A DNA stretch of 64,000 bases from Symbiodinium natans. Its lineage: Eukaryota > Sar > Dinophyceae > Suessiales > Symbiodiniaceae. The translations under genes and the position numbers were made by a program. The stretch lies in contig CAJNDS010002354.1 of NCBI GenBank assembly GCA_905221605.1, positions 62,001 to 126,000 on the forward strand, written 5' to 3'. The notes under the pieces are model-generated. The model worked only from the letters and a program-made list of their open reading frames with translations, made no database searches and had not been told where the DNA came from. This document shows, in pieces, positions 10,201-19,676 of this stretch. Numbering within the stretch: position 1 is the stretch's first letter; each line of letters begins with the position of its first letter.

Positions 10201-11860
10201 CCTGGACAACTGCCCTAGTGTAAAATCACTTGGTGAGTTGGTAGAGACAAAGTCTATGCCGTTTGTATGGTTGCCAGGAAAGCTTCCGATGTTCCTGTCG
10301 AGTGTCGAACACGTTCAGGTCATTGAAGAATCCGCCATATGTGCCGATAGAGTTGAGGGAAATGTTCCAATCTTCAGGGAACAGGTCAGATTCGTCTCGC
10401 CTTCCACTGTTGCGATGCCTGGCTTCATGAGCGATGCTAGAAAGGCAAAGCCTCTTGCACGCACTACCATAGAGCCTTCACGGCGCACCACGTATCGACC
10501 CTCGCCGCATATCACGGAGGAGTCTACCTTGCTTGAGTTGTTGCAGGATCCAGGGGTGCCGTCAAAGACCGCCTCCGGGTCTAGAGATCCTCCACCTGAC
10601 TCTGATGACGAGCTGAAGTCTAGGGCAAAGTCCTCTTCAGCAAGAAAGCCAAAGGCTAAACCAAGTCCAAAGGACAAGGTCAAAGGTGCAAAAGCTCCTA
10701 AACCTGCTGAAGCAGCGAAGGCTCCGGAACCTCCTGCTCCAGTAGAACCCGAGGTCCCGCCACCTCCACTTCCTCCACCTGCCATTCCGCCAGGTTCTGG
10801 GTCGGACTCAGGAGAGGACGTAACATCAGAACGTCAGAAGCAACTCATCAAGGAGGCCTCTTCAATGGCACACAAGTTGACGCATATCCCTAAGAATCCC
10901 TACTGTGAGATATGTCAGCGAAGCCGCATGTATCGACAAAGAGTCACCAAGAAGCGTGCAGAGCCTCTCGAAGACAGAGGTGACTTGCCTCCTGCTGAAC
11001 AGTTTGGCGAGAGGATTGCAACAGACTATATAATCCCTTCGAAGCGTGAGCATGCAGTCCATGTCATCAGGGATGAATATAGTGGTGCACTGCGAGCTTT
11101 TGTCTGTGCGCGCACAGCTGAGAGAGCAGCTCAGAACCTCCTTACCTTTGTAGGCGCCCGATACAAGCACCTCCCGAACGTGTTGTGTAAGGCTGATGAT
11201 GCAAAGGAGTTAATAGCTGCCGTCTCACAAATAGGATGGGTGCATGAAGCGACCCTAGAAAACAGATTTCCACACAACGCCCAACTTGAGAGAGAGATAA
11301 GAACTCTCGAGGAATCGACTCGCGCGGTGCATTTGGCTGCTGGGTTCCATGTGGTTCCAGATCTGTGGCATGTGTCCGTGCAGTTTGCCGCGCAGACTTT
11401 GACAGTTGTACCGTGGCAGGGCAAAGACAAGTCGCGTTTCGAGGTTGCAACTGGTTCCCCATTCGAAGGCCCAAGGCTTCCCTTGGGACAGTTGGTGCAT
11501 TACAGGATCCATGACCCCAGCCGCAGGCATAAGTTCGAAGCTACAACTGCTCCCGGACTATTTGCAGGTTGGAGGTTTGAGCACGGATTTGTGTATCGTG
11601 ACGTGATCTGGGTGCTAGACTATGAAGCCGTCAAGTCCAAGTCGATTGGGTATAGGGACATGATCCCCGTGCCATATGCGGAAGTGCATGTCCCAGAGAC
11701 TGAGACCTTCCCGCTAAAGGCCGCGGCGGATCTTGCTCTTCGCGAGTTCCAGGATCCCAAACTTGAGGCTATCACAGCGCTGGACATACCATTCAGCTCA
11801 CTGTCCCCTGCTGATCCTCCTCGATCCTCCTCGAAGGCGCGCAGAGTACATTACGCTTGA
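7247..11860 (+). CDS. Copia Gag-protease-integrase polyprotein
   Basis: The ATG at 7247 sits in a strong context (CACCATGG); the ORF has about 1537 residues. Residues about 145-285 are Gln/Ala-rich coiled coil. A Gag core (about 480-700) is followed by a Lys/Gly-rich linker and a CCCH finger (C-x7-C-x5-C-x3-H beginning at C798), which replaces the usual CCHC knuckle. The aspartic protease shows IADSGAG (D923). Integrase has the H-x3-H-x6-C-x2-C zinc site (H1209 to C1223), a catalytic Asp in ATDYI (D1260), and further acidic residues (about D1317 and E near 1350). Between protease and integrase lies a Pro/Lys-rich acidic linker. The ORF stops at 11860; the next segment continues in another frame, indicating a one-base indel near 11820-11845. 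Confidence 0.85.
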   Translation: MAMSPETTDSSLQVSTSSTPPTQQARALSAVRAQEARVGESSSDSTPVRAVSTGRGRSSQPYALASSRNRSSSSRMQALLPPPAYACEVASPAPASQPVSLAPGDGTTTPDVHLHQHVQRIAPELHLHQSRQELHLHGVDSRTHSQAVAAAQLAQAQAQNIQQDAQVFAQNVQHEAQAYVQVAKSEAQAYVQSAVTSAQHEAMQHAQEYAERVRAEAERQVQSVSEQAGQHLAQANETIASLQARNRELEEQQEEMMQRIAMIQAEMQSIKAQQQSQADTSHLHAERVSQASRAQDQNGTEISEALKALAASVGETMKELREIVSPKASKPKSKAKGSGLRNGTPSPKHKSPKVSATQGQRSAGVAAAPVPNRFGCFCAPRLPVFTGVGLPAPSRSKKGSSSDNPFNVFSTPKPPSVVHPPDPPMHYDIGSEHEEGEEEEEREDDPIIDVTDAPGEEEVDYEQDTYHNKDLRDLKIPALPSTAAGYRAWRNGVLTSFSSIDKSGNARILRWLQVALDPAIGDRQMRNLQVTSDGLPRLDAFLAAQLTDPKHLKGDYGVAAQAFTERAHALGVQPSGRALLAMLSRRFRVDRIRGATVSQQTLLAIQLEGFSQQQLQAFREKVEFCLNGFSPEAWPAESTLFSWLYSKLKHCRLLSRAVDKIKDSNPGSNKRTFAWLWSQLVELLDELREEANEESIRDTLIKPKAKAAPAPKKEERSRDKPDKPTPANPAPPAKTKGSGKDGKDKDGKGKGGKGSGKGADSQKTPNKPKAKSGGKGQGSKAEGKAPSKGNAPKATVPCLFFPKGTCNRGENCPFSHETSPGNKAPGSKTTGASATAKSSAAAVALLLPTTARGASVDGSSTPSKTTFWKRSGLSRFFQFVSGWFTVFSNICAPACPATVTPLLVASQHQHPQQGWFYHEWIADSGAGRSLESREALNEQGIPEDAYAHMAEQAPTVSFSTGNGVVDSGLMLGFEGSILGNNSAYLLDNCPSVKSLGELVETKSMPFVWLPGKLPMFLSSVEHVQVIEESAICADRVEGNVPIFREQVRFVSPSTVAMPGFMSDARKAKPLARTTIEPSRRTTYRPSPHITEESTLLELLQDPGVPSKTASGSRDPPPDSDDELKSRAKSSSARKPKAKPSPKDKVKGAKAPKPAEAAKAPEPPAPVEPEVPPPPLPPPAIPPGSGSDSGEDVTSERQKQLIKEASSMAHKLTHIPKNPYCEICQRSRMYRQRVTKKRAEPLEDRGDLPPAEQFGERIATDYIIPSKREHAVHVIRDEYSGALRAFVCARTAERAAQNLLTFVGARYKHLPNVLCKADDAKELIAAVSQIGWVHEATLENRFPHNAQLEREIRTLEESTRAVHLAAGFHVVPDLWHVSVQFAAQTLTVVPWQGKDKSRFEVATGSPFEGPRLPLGQLVHYRIHDPSRRHKFEATTAPGLFAGWRFEHGFVYRDVIWVLDYEAVKSKSIGYRDMIPVPYAEVHVPETETFPLKAAADLALREFQDPKLEAITALDIPFSSLSPADPPRSSSKARRVHYA

Positions 11861-13377
11861 ACGCATTCTTAAGTTCGGTGCCACACCAGGATGCAAAGCG
11901 TGCACTTTCGATTCCGTGAAGCATAGTCCTAAATGCCGAGCAAGATTCGATGCCCTGATAAAGGCTGATAGGATTGCGTTGACGTCCAAGCCCCCTGAGC
12001 CAGTTCCTCCAGCTGAGCTCCCCGAAGGCGTTGGTCTCCACCCTTCGAGTGAGCCCGCTGTAGAAGGTCTTGTTGCGAAGGTCGAGCTCGGTGTGACGCA
12101 AGTCTTTGTCGATGCCAACAGGGAAAGAGTCCGCCAAAGAAAGGTGCAAACGCTCATAGGCAAGGATGTGTTGTTCGAATATGCGTGTGGCGAGAGCTCA
12201 GAGCTTTCGCAAGCTGCGTCCGAAATTGGCATCAACAGTATCCGCTTATGCCGAAGCATGATTGATTTGTCCAACGAAGAACATGTCAAACAAGTTCAAG
12301 GTCAGGTCGAAGCATCGCCAGGTTGTGATGTGTGGCTCTCATTGCCGTGCACCGAGTTCAGTCCGTGGCAGAACATGAACGTCCATAGGCATGGGGCGAA
12401 GTACGAAAAGGGTCTTCGGAATCGCCAAGAGAAGAGCAAGCTTATGTTCTTGTATGCCCGCAAGGTACTCGCAACTGCCATCGCAAATCATGGAAGGATC
12501 GCAGTCGAGTGGCCCAAAGGGTCCGGCTGGTGGGATCTCCCTGAATGGAAAGAATTTCAGGATGAACATGGTCTACACAGGGTGTCTTTTGATGGCTGCA
12601 TGGCTGGAGTGAAGGGCCGAGAGCATCCAATCCGCAAGCCCTGGAGCGTAGCCACTAATGATCTACGACTTGTTCAATTTCTTGGACAACTGCAGTGTGA
12701 CGGTAGCCACCAGCACGAGGCCGCCGAAGGCTCACAAACAAAGCAGACTGAAGCATACCCACGAGAGCTCGCTCACAACATCGTCGAAGCGTGGTATCCG
12801 CAACGCTACCATCGCCACATCCCCTCCATGGTCACGAAGAACTTAACAAAGCGGGAATGGAAAGCAGACCCGCGCGGAGTTGCAGCCGTGAAGAAGGAGG
12901 CAGAAGGGTTACGTTCTAACGGAACGTGGGATGATTTGACAGTCTGTCTTTTGTCTTCCTTGCGTGCCGATGCAAAACGGCAAAACCGTAAACTCAAAAT
13001 TGCAGAGCTTCTCACATTATGTGGGATAAAACATTTCGAACTCCCTGAGCATGAACACAAGTTCAAAGGGAGAATCGTGTACAGGGGGGACTGCATTTTT
13101 GACCAGTTCGGAAACCATGTTCTTTTTGAAGACGTGGCTACCACACCAACTTCCTTGGTTGCCCTTAACATCGCATTGTTTTTCGGCTGCCAAGATGGAA
13201 ACGCAGTGAGCCTTGCAGATGCCATTCAGGCATTTCTTCAAGCTGACCTCGCTGAGGCAGGAGAGCCCGACACATGGGTTATCCTCCCCGAGGAGCTGTG
13301 GTTGGACACATGGCACAAAGCGTACCCATCAGGGTCGAAGTTGGTGGTAAGGTTGAAGCGAAGCTTATATGGCCATC
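11850..13377 (+). pseudogene. Copia methyltransferase-like domain and RT N-terminal half, interrupted
   Basis: This continues the polyprotein in a new frame (EYITL onwards). A short Cys/His cluster (GCKAC...HSPKCRARF) comes first. Bases about 12165-12800 encode a class I methyltransferase-like domain: motif I LFEYACGESSELSQAASEIG (E at 12177), a SLPCTEFSPW box (C at 12348) and VEWP (E at 12507). Copia RT follows, with motif A SLADAIQAFLQADL (D at 13218) and RLKRSLYGH, where it is cut at 13377 by the LINE. The frame runs on into the LINE for 14 codons to a stop at 13421. The rest of RT resumes at 20151. The methyltransferase motifs look intact. Confidence 0.8.
13365..13377 (+). repeat. Left 13-bp target-site duplication of the LINE
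   Basis: TTATATGGCCATC, matched exactly at 20151-20163. It lies within the copia SLYGH codons, and both copies are in the same reading frame. Confidence 0.95.
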
Positions 13378-13415
13378 TGGCTCAAGCCATTTTGGCTCAA
13401 GCCATTTGGCTCAAG
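13378..13415 (+). other. Three tandem relics of the dinoflagellate spliced leader
   Basis: TGGCTCAAG (13378-13386), CCATTTTGGCTCAAG (13387-13401) and CCATTTGGCTCAAG (13402-13415, one T short) abut each other at the exact 5' end of the LINE. They match the 3' end of the 22-nt dinoflagellate SL exon. This implies that the LINE RNA was trans-spliced and reverse-transcribed in repeated cycles. Confidence 0.9.
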
Positions 13416-13506
13416 GAGTAGCCTGAGGGAAGTTTCGGAGGTCTCAGCCTTCCTAGCCTGGTAGCCAGCCTAGGACAGTTTGCCCAGAGGTGCCTTCCTC
13501 TGAGCC

Positions 13507-14502
13507 ATGGCCCCCCGCGAGTACATCTGTTGCAGTGGCCAAAGCTGCACAGGATGGATTTGGGCGGACAAGGCTCAGCCGCACATGCTCTGCAAGAAAT
13601 GCAGAACACCCTGGGCAAACAGCATTCGCAAGGCGAGACAGAACTGGAGCCAGTGGAAGCCACAATGGCCTACGGTCGCTGAGGCCGCTTACTGGCAGCC
13701 GCCAAAGAAGCCCAAGACTCCGAAAGCACCACTGCCGAACAAGGTCCTGCAAGCCCTTGGAGTGGCGTGGGACAATGTGCCTGAAGAGGTGCAAAAGAAC
13801 CTCCAGGAGGCAGGGTACAAACCACCCAAGGCACAGGTCAAGGAAGAGGTGGACGACCTCACAGACCTGTGCCAGAAGCATGAAGCCGCCCTGCCGGAGG
13901 AGGTCAAAGCCTACCTGAAAGGCCTCAAGGCCAGCCAGGAGGTGACGCCCTCCCAAGCTGCAAGCCAGGCCAGCCAGAGCTGGCAAAGCGCAGCTGGCAA
14001 GCTCAAGCACATTGCCGATCAAAAGATTGGCCTGCAGAAGCGCATCGACATGGCGAAGGAGTCATTAAGGCAGCTTCTACAAGAAATGATCGTGCTGAAT
14101 GAGCAAGCTGAGAGGGCACAGAAGGCAGTCGAAGCAAGCTCAGGCCTGCTCAAGGAGAAAGTCTTCTGCGAATCCGCTGCGGACATGGAGGTCGACAGCA
14201 TCCTCCATGAACTGGGGGTAAGCCTCAACGAGGAGCAAGAGAAGAAACTCCATGAAATTAAAGCGGAGCGAGAAGCAAAGAGGCGTCGCACACAGGAGGG
14301 CCCCACCCCTCCGGGCCTTGAGGAGCAAACCCAGGAGGGGATGCCTCCCGGCAATGCCAATGCCCCTGGCCGGGGTTGGGCCCGGTGGCCTAGGGACTCG
14401 GCGTGTGGGGCCTGGAGCCCCAAAGCAAGGGCCCCACAGAGCCAATGTGCGACCCCAGCCCAGGGCTGGAACACATGCTGCGAACTGCCCAGCAGTTCCT
14501 AG
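13507..14502 (+). CDS. LINE ORF1 protein
   Basis: 331 residues from ATG 13507 (context GCCATGGCC). The N-terminus has a Cys cluster (ICCSGQSC...LCKKC, residues about 5-33) that looks like a zinc ribbon. The middle is charged. Residues about 170-220 are predicted coiled coil (KRIDMAKESLRQLLQEM region), and a second helical segment precedes a basic RREAKRRR-like patch near residue 260. The tail is Pro/Gly-rich. This is the usual place for a LINE nucleic-acid-binding chaperone; no RRM was recognised. It overlaps the open ORF2 frame at its 3' end. Confidence 0.65.
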   Translation: MAPREYICCSGQSCTGWIWADKAQPHMLCKKCRTPWANSIRKARQNWSQWKPQWPTVAEAAYWQPPKKPKTPKAPLPNKVLQALGVAWDNVPEEVQKNLQEAGYKPPKAQVKEEVDDLTDLCQKHEAALPEEVKAYLKGLKASQEVTPSQAASQASQSWQSAAGKLKHIADQKIGLQKRIDMAKESLRQLLQEMIVLNEQAERAQKAVEASSGLLKEKVFCESAADMEVDSILHELGVSLNEEQEKKLHEIKAEREAKRRRTQEGPTPPGLEEQTQEGMPPGNANAPGRGWARWPRDSACGAWSPKARAPQSQCATPAQGWNTCCELPSSS

Positions 14503-14503
14503 T

Positions 14504-15560
14504 TGCAGTGCTGACTATTACAAGCGAGGTGCTCACATCAATCTACATGGGAAAAGATTGAGGGAGGCCTTGGGGAAGCAACTTACTGCAGATAGCAGTG
14601 GTTGTGAGCAAGGCTGGCAGAAGCCCAGCCACTTTTGTCGGCCTGGAAAGGAGTCGCCAGAAAGCGTTCCGATCACAGGGCCAAAGTTTTTCAAGCTGGA
14701 CCTTACAGATGATGAGGCACCAGCAGACGGCGAACAAATGAAGCCACTGTGGGAGGTGAACCCTGATGGGAACCCTCTGGTTACCCAAGGCCCCCCCCCA
14801 CCACAATGGAATGATGAAGCCCAGAAGGTGATACCTTCCCTCTGCAGCCCAGAAGATTTGGGTTTGGAGATGACATGGCAGGAGGTGGTCAGCCTCCTGG
14901 AAGACCAAGCGAGCCCCTTCCAGGCGAAGGAAGCCACCCTTCTAAGCTTCATCGAAGCCCAAGAGGAGGTGATGGCGGAGGACTCCCTGGCCTGGGGTTG
15001 GTGTAGGATGGTCCTGCATGTCCTAGAGCAAGGAGAGGATGTCACCGGGAAAGCCATCCAACAGGCAAAGGAGGTGATAACCTCTGAGCTCCCAAAAAGT
15101 GAGAAGCCCCTGACACCGGAACAGGTGCTGGGTCAGCAGGAACGAGGGGAAGACCTTGCGCATGGCGAGGGCACCGACTCAGAAGAGCCCAGCCATGAGA
15201 AGGTTAAACCTTCCGCCTCGCCTGACCAGTATCTCAGCATCATGAGCGCCAATGTCACCAGTTTCAACAACGGGGCGTTGGAGTGGGTAACCTCCTCCAA
15301 AGCCAAGGTGGTGTGTCTGCAGGAAACCCACCTCACACCGGAACTGCTGCATGGAAGGCGAGCCACACTGCAATCCCTAGGATGGGATCTCTATGCTGAG
15401 CCGGCCTCCCTGTCGGACAAGGGCACAAGGTTGGGGGGCACTGCTTGTGCCTTTCCCAAAAATAGCGGAGTGTGGCAAAAAGCCACCTACCAATGCAAAG
15501 GGGCGGGCTACACAGCCGTGGGCCTGAGACAAAGACGGTGGGACTACACGATTGTCCCTC
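14504..15560 (+). pseudogene. LINE ORF2, N-terminal part with endonuclease start
   Basis: This frame is open from 14252, but before 14504 it is likely a shadow of ORF1; an ATG is at 14738. After an acidic linker, the AP-type endonuclease begins at about 15230 (SIMSANVTSFNNGALEWV, then VVCLQETHL with the catalytic Glu). Good similarity stops near RRWDYTIV; the next residues of the domain (SLYLRDTEG) are in another frame, so one base has been gained or lost near 15553. Confidence 0.7.
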
Positions 15561-16541
15561 TACCTGAGGGACACGGAAGGCCTGAATGGTCCCACGAATG
15601 CAGAGGTGCTATCCTCTCTGGTGGCTTTCGTAAGAACCCTCCCGGAGCCCTGGATCATCTTGGGGGATTGGAACCTGGACCCGACTGAAGTTCAGGACAC
15701 AGCGCTGATTCAGGTGATGCGGGGGCGGATGGTAGCCACTGGAGAAGCTACATGCAACCATGGGGCGGAGCTGGACTTTGGGGTGGTGAGTAGGAGCCTG
15801 GAAGCCCTGGTGGATCTGTCTGCTACCTGGGCAGTCCCGTGGAAACCACATGCAGCCTTGCACCTCAAAGTCAAGGATGGTGCCAGCGAATGGAAATCCT
15901 GGAAACTTCCCCAGTTCCCGAAACTCACAGCAGACCTCAAAGACCAAGAATGGCAAGAGGTCCAACCCTCCCATTTCGCCATAATGGACAGGACCTGTGC
16001 CCAAGAGGACCGGCTGGCGATCTGGGCGGCCAGCCTGGAGCACTGCCACGAAGCACCGAGGACTGGCAGAGGTTGGTGTGTGCAGGCCCAATGGGGACCC
16101 TTAGTCTTGCAGCGCCCTTCCACTGCCCCCAAAGGCTCTGAAGTGGGCTGGTGGGCACGCATAGCCAGAATCCTGGAAGAAGTGCCCGCCTCCCAGCAGC
16201 ACCTACCGGACCTAGGCGCCCTCCAAGCCTGTCAAAACATTGCTGAAGGTACTGCCTTCCTCACAGAACTGTACCAGCAATGTTCAGCAACAGCACCACA
16301 GTGGCGGTCTTTGAGTGTTGTTGCCAGGCACAAGGAGGCGGCCCTCCAGATGCAGAGAGCCAAGGAGCAGCAGGCCCAATACAAGGACTGGCTCCAAGCG
16401 GGTTTAGCGAAAGGGATGAGACCTCTCTACAGTTCTCTCAAGAAGAGTGAGAGAGTCCTGGATCGGCCCTTCCAAACCTCCCAGGCGAAGAGCGCCCAGG
16501 GGCCAGGAGGAAGCAGTGGGTCGCAATTTGGGGAGAGGTAG
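15552..16541 (+). pseudogene. LINE ORF2, endonuclease C-terminal part and linker
   Basis: This frame continues the endonuclease with PWIILGDWNLDP, the conserved GDxN box, and a later region poor in His/Asp hallmarks. The remaining ~200 residues are a helical linker leading to RT (KEAALQMQRAKEQQ region). It ends at a TAG beside the start of the RT frame. The expected SDH motif of AP endonucleases is not evident, so the domain is divergent or damaged. Confidence 0.65.
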
Positions 16542-19500
16542 AATGTTCCCCCCCGATCGGCCAGACCCTGCTGGATGCAGCAAAATCCTCCCCGCTGTTT
16601 AAAATAACAGCAAAGGTGCTCGAGGCCATCCTCAAGAATGTCACCGACAAGGCAGGAGGTCTTGATGGGCTCACCTATGCTGCCCTCAAAAACCTCCCTG
16701 GACCGGCCTATGAGCAGCTCACCCAAGTCCTGAACTTGGCTGAAACCACAGGAGTGGCGCCACAGCACTGGCAGGCGCACCATGTGGCACTCCTGCCCAA
16801 AAATGCTGACATAGAAAGGCCCATAACCCTCACATCCATCACCTATCGGCTTTGGTGCTTCTGCAGAGCACAGGTCGTCAAGAAATGGATGCGAGAAACT
16901 GCAGAGAGGTTCCCATGGGATAAAGCCTCCCCGGGTAACACTTGTCTAGAAACAGGCATGCAGAGACTCCTGAGAGGAGAGGTTAGCCGCGCAGCTAACA
17001 AACATGCCTGTGCGGTCCTGTTGGACCTGCAGACTTTCTATGACAGTGTTAATTGGACCAAATTGGAGGAGCGGATAGTGGCGACCGGCTTCCCGCCAGC
17101 TATAGCCCTCCTGGTCATGCAAGTCTACCGGGGAACGAGATATCTCGTGGCAGAGGATCTCCTTTCGGAGGGGATCCTCCCTGCGAGGGGCATCCTAGCA
17201 GGGTGCCCGTTCGCAACAATGATGGCCAGGGTTTACCTCCAGCCAATAATGCAAGAAGCCGCTCAGCTCCGCAGTATCACCGCCCTAGACACCTGGGTGG
17301 ATGACATTGGAGCGGATTTCGAAGCACGATATCCTGAGCAGGCAGCGTTTGCGGTCTATGAAGGTTACAAAACCCTTCGCCGGCTTCTGGAAGGTAGTGA
17401 CCTCCGTTTGTCCCTGAAGAAAACAGGCTTCCTGTGCACCACTGCAGAAGCCAGAAGGGAGCTACAGAAGCTGCGCAAAGATGGGGACCCGGCTATCCGT
17501 GATAGCATGAAGGATTTAGGCCTGGACTGTGCCCTGGGTCGGGTCCGGAGGGTCAAGGTGCAAAGAGCCCGAAGGCACAAAGCGGGCCAACGGCAGAAGA
17601 AGTTGAAACAACTAAGAGCCCCGGGTGTGCCGGCCAAGGTACGCCTCTTCAGAGGAGGGGTTGCTTCCGTCCTTACTTGGGGCCACCAAGCCCAGGGAAT
17701 GCCGCCCACCCGGAGACAGAAGCTCCGGACTGCCTTGGCTGAGCAGTGTGGCAGACAGAAAATGGGCAACCTAGAGGTGGCTCTGTCCTCTGTAGGCGAC
17801 AGGTACCAGGATCCGGGTCGCACAATGATGGTCCAGCAAGTTGAAGCCTGGTTCCAGCTCAAGAAGAGGTGGGCCGGCAAGGAAGACCTGCTGGAAAGAA
17901 CCTGGCGCCTTACAGTCCAAAAGCTGGAAGAAGCCAGCAGCCGGTGGCAAATGGTTAAGGGCCCTCTTGCAGCTACCGTTCCATACCTGCTTGACCTGGG
18001 TTGGCAGCCTAGAGACAGTGATGAGTGGCTGGACACCCAGGGCACCAGGCACACCATGTACACCCCACAGCAGGAGTGTCGTGTCCTTGACCTCCTCCAG
18101 CAAACCTATCAGGCAGAAGTAGACCGCCGCATCGCCACCGGCCTCGCTGCTCCTGAGCTAAAGGGGGGAATCGACTGGACAGTAGGGAGGAAACTGTTGG
18201 GGGGTTTTAAGAAAGAAGGGCGAACCACGAAAGCAGCTGCCCTGAGGTGTGTTTGGCAGGGTGCCCTGGTGTGCAGCCAGAACTCTGCTGTCAAAGTGTG
18301 CCCCCGGTGCCACCAGGAAGCGGACTGGGAGCATGTGCTCTTGGATTGTGCTTGGTGGGAAGCCCAGAACTGGGAACTGCCAACATGGTTCCAAGAAGGC
18401 AGGGCCCAAGGCCCGAGATCGCTGTGGACCAGGGGCCTCCCACCCAAACCTGAATGGCAGGTACCACCTCCTCAGGAAGACAATCCCATCTTTTTGGGCA
18501 TATGGGCTGACAAAGAGCCCCTCAGTGACCCGGAGCTTGTTTATGGCACAGATGCTAGTGGTGGCCCCTTCACGGCGGACCCGAGACTCCGGAAGGTAGC
18601 CTACGCAGTGGTGGCCTGCAAGAAACAGGGCCAAGACTATGTCCAGGTCGGAGCAATCGTCGGCCAAGTCCCTGGACCACAGACGGTTTTTCGGGGTGAG
18701 ATGTATGCAGTTTTGCAGCTGGCCCGTTATACCGAAGGCCCTGTTGACACGACACTAGACTGCCTTGGTGTCCCGAAACGAGTCCGCAGCCCAAAGCCGG
18801 GAAAAACCCACGGTGACATCTGGTGGGAGCTGCAAGCCACAGATGTCAACCGCCTCACAATGAAATGGGTTCCGTCCCATGTTTCAGAGGAGGAGTTCCT
18901 CCGGAAGGTGGCTGCGAAAAACTTGTGGAGACAGCAGGTCAATGACCTGGCGGATAAGCTGTGTGGAGAAAAAGCGGCCGAGCTGGCCCACCCTGATACC
19001 CGGGCAGCCAGTCAGTACCAGGACCATTGCAGCAAAAAGGCCCAAGAGTTCCTGGCGAGCAGGGCTGAAAAGATCCTCACTGCCGTGGGGGAAAATCAGC
19101 ACCCAGTGTACAAGGTCTTCCTGCAGGAAAAGCAGGCCCGCAAGAGCAATGAGGCCACCTCCAGGCCCTGCAAAAAGCGCATTGGCTCCAACATAGGGAG
19201 AGGCCACATCACCACCCAACAGGAATGGTTCCAGGAGCTGGTCCGGACCAAACCTGTGCGTGCGTGGGAATGGGAAGGTCTCAACCTCCGGTGTGCTCAG
19301 TGTCAACTTAAACTCCTGCACACAAAGAACCGCAAAACCTTGGAAGCGCTGGCAGCGCACCAATGCACACACCAAGGCAGAGTGACGGTTGAAGGGGTAC
19401 ATGTTACACATGTTTTAAAACTGCTAGGGAACAGACAACTGTGGGTCTGCGAAGGTTGTGGTGGACAGTTGTCCTTGAAGACTAAAAAAGTTTCGCAAAA

Positions 19501-19660
19501 ACTTTCAGTTGCATGCAGTTTTAAAAAGGACCCCAGGTGCAAGGCGCAGTTTAAGCCCGAGCCAACCAATGCCATCCGCAGCCTCTTTCAGCAGCTGCAA
19601 GGGACAGCCCAAGTTGCAGCAGACCCCCTGTGCAAAATCCCTGAAGGCACCGGCAGCTGA
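16541..19660 (+). CDS. LINE ORF2, RT, RNase H and zinc-finger part
   Basis: The open frame extends upstream of the GTG at 16616. RT motifs: DGLTYAALKNLP; LTSITYRLWCFCRAQ; motif A LLDLQTFYDSVNW (Asp at 17024); motif B ARGILAGCPFATMMARVYL; motif C TWVDDIG (Asp codons 17300 and 17303). A CPRCHQEADWEHVLLDC zinc motif follows near 18300. RNase H shows GTDASGG (Asp 18551), GEMYAVL (Glu 18698), VPSHVSEEE and NDLADKL. The last ~130 residues have Cys/His clusters (LRCAQCQ...HQCTH; VCEGCGG). An AP endonuclease with a downstream RNase H suggests the I/R1-like group of LINEs. This stretch is intact. Confidence 0.88.
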   Translation, partial: ECSPPIGQTLLDAAKSSPLFKITAKVLEAILKNVTDKAGGLDGLTYAALKNLPGPAYEQLTQVLNLAETTGVAPQHWQAHHVALLPKNADIERPITLTSITYRLWCFCRAQVVKKWMRETAERFPWDKASPGNTCLETGMQRLLRGEVSRAANKHACAVLLDLQTFYDSVNWTKLEERIVATGFPPAIALLVMQVYRGTRYLVAEDLLSEGILPARGILAGCPFATMMARVYLQPIMQEAAQLRSITALDTWVDDIGADFEARYPEQAAFAVYEGYKTLRRLLEGSDLRLSLKKTGFLCTTAEARRELQKLRKDGDPAIRDSMKDLGLDCALGRVRRVKVQRARRHKAGQRQKKLKQLRAPGVPAKVRLFRGGVASVLTWGHQAQGMPPTRRQKLRTALAEQCGRQKMGNLEVALSSVGDRYQDPGRTMMVQQVEAWFQLKKRWAGKEDLLERTWRLTVQKLEEASSRWQMVKGPLAATVPYLLDLGWQPRDSDEWLDTQGTRHTMYTPQQECRVLDLLQQTYQAEVDRRIATGLAAPELKGGIDWTVGRKLLGGFKKEGRTTKAAALRCVWQGALVCSQNSAVKVCPRCHQEADWEHVLLDCAWWEAQNWELPTWFQEGRAQGPRSLWTRGLPPKPEWQVPPPQEDNPIFLGIWADKEPLSDPELVYGTDASGGPFTADPRLRKVAYAVVACKKQGQDYVQVGAIVGQVPGPQTVFRGEMYAVLQLARYTEGPVDTTLDCLGVPKRVRSPKPGKTHGDIWWELQATDVNRLTMKWVPSHVSEEEFLRKVAAKNLWRQQVNDLADKLCGEKAAELAHPDTRAASQYQDHCSKKAQEFLASRAEKILTAVGENQHPVYKVFLQEKQARKSNEATSRPCKKRIGSNIGRGHITTQQEWFQELVRTKPVRAWEWEGLNLRCAQCQLKLLHTKNRKTLEALAAHQCTHQGRVTVEGVHVTHVLKLLGNRQLWVCEGCGGQLSLKTKKVSQKLSVACSFKKDPRCKAQFKPEPTNAIRSLFQQLQGTAQVAADPLCKIPEGTGS

Positions 19661-19676
19661 AGCAACCTAGGAGGTT

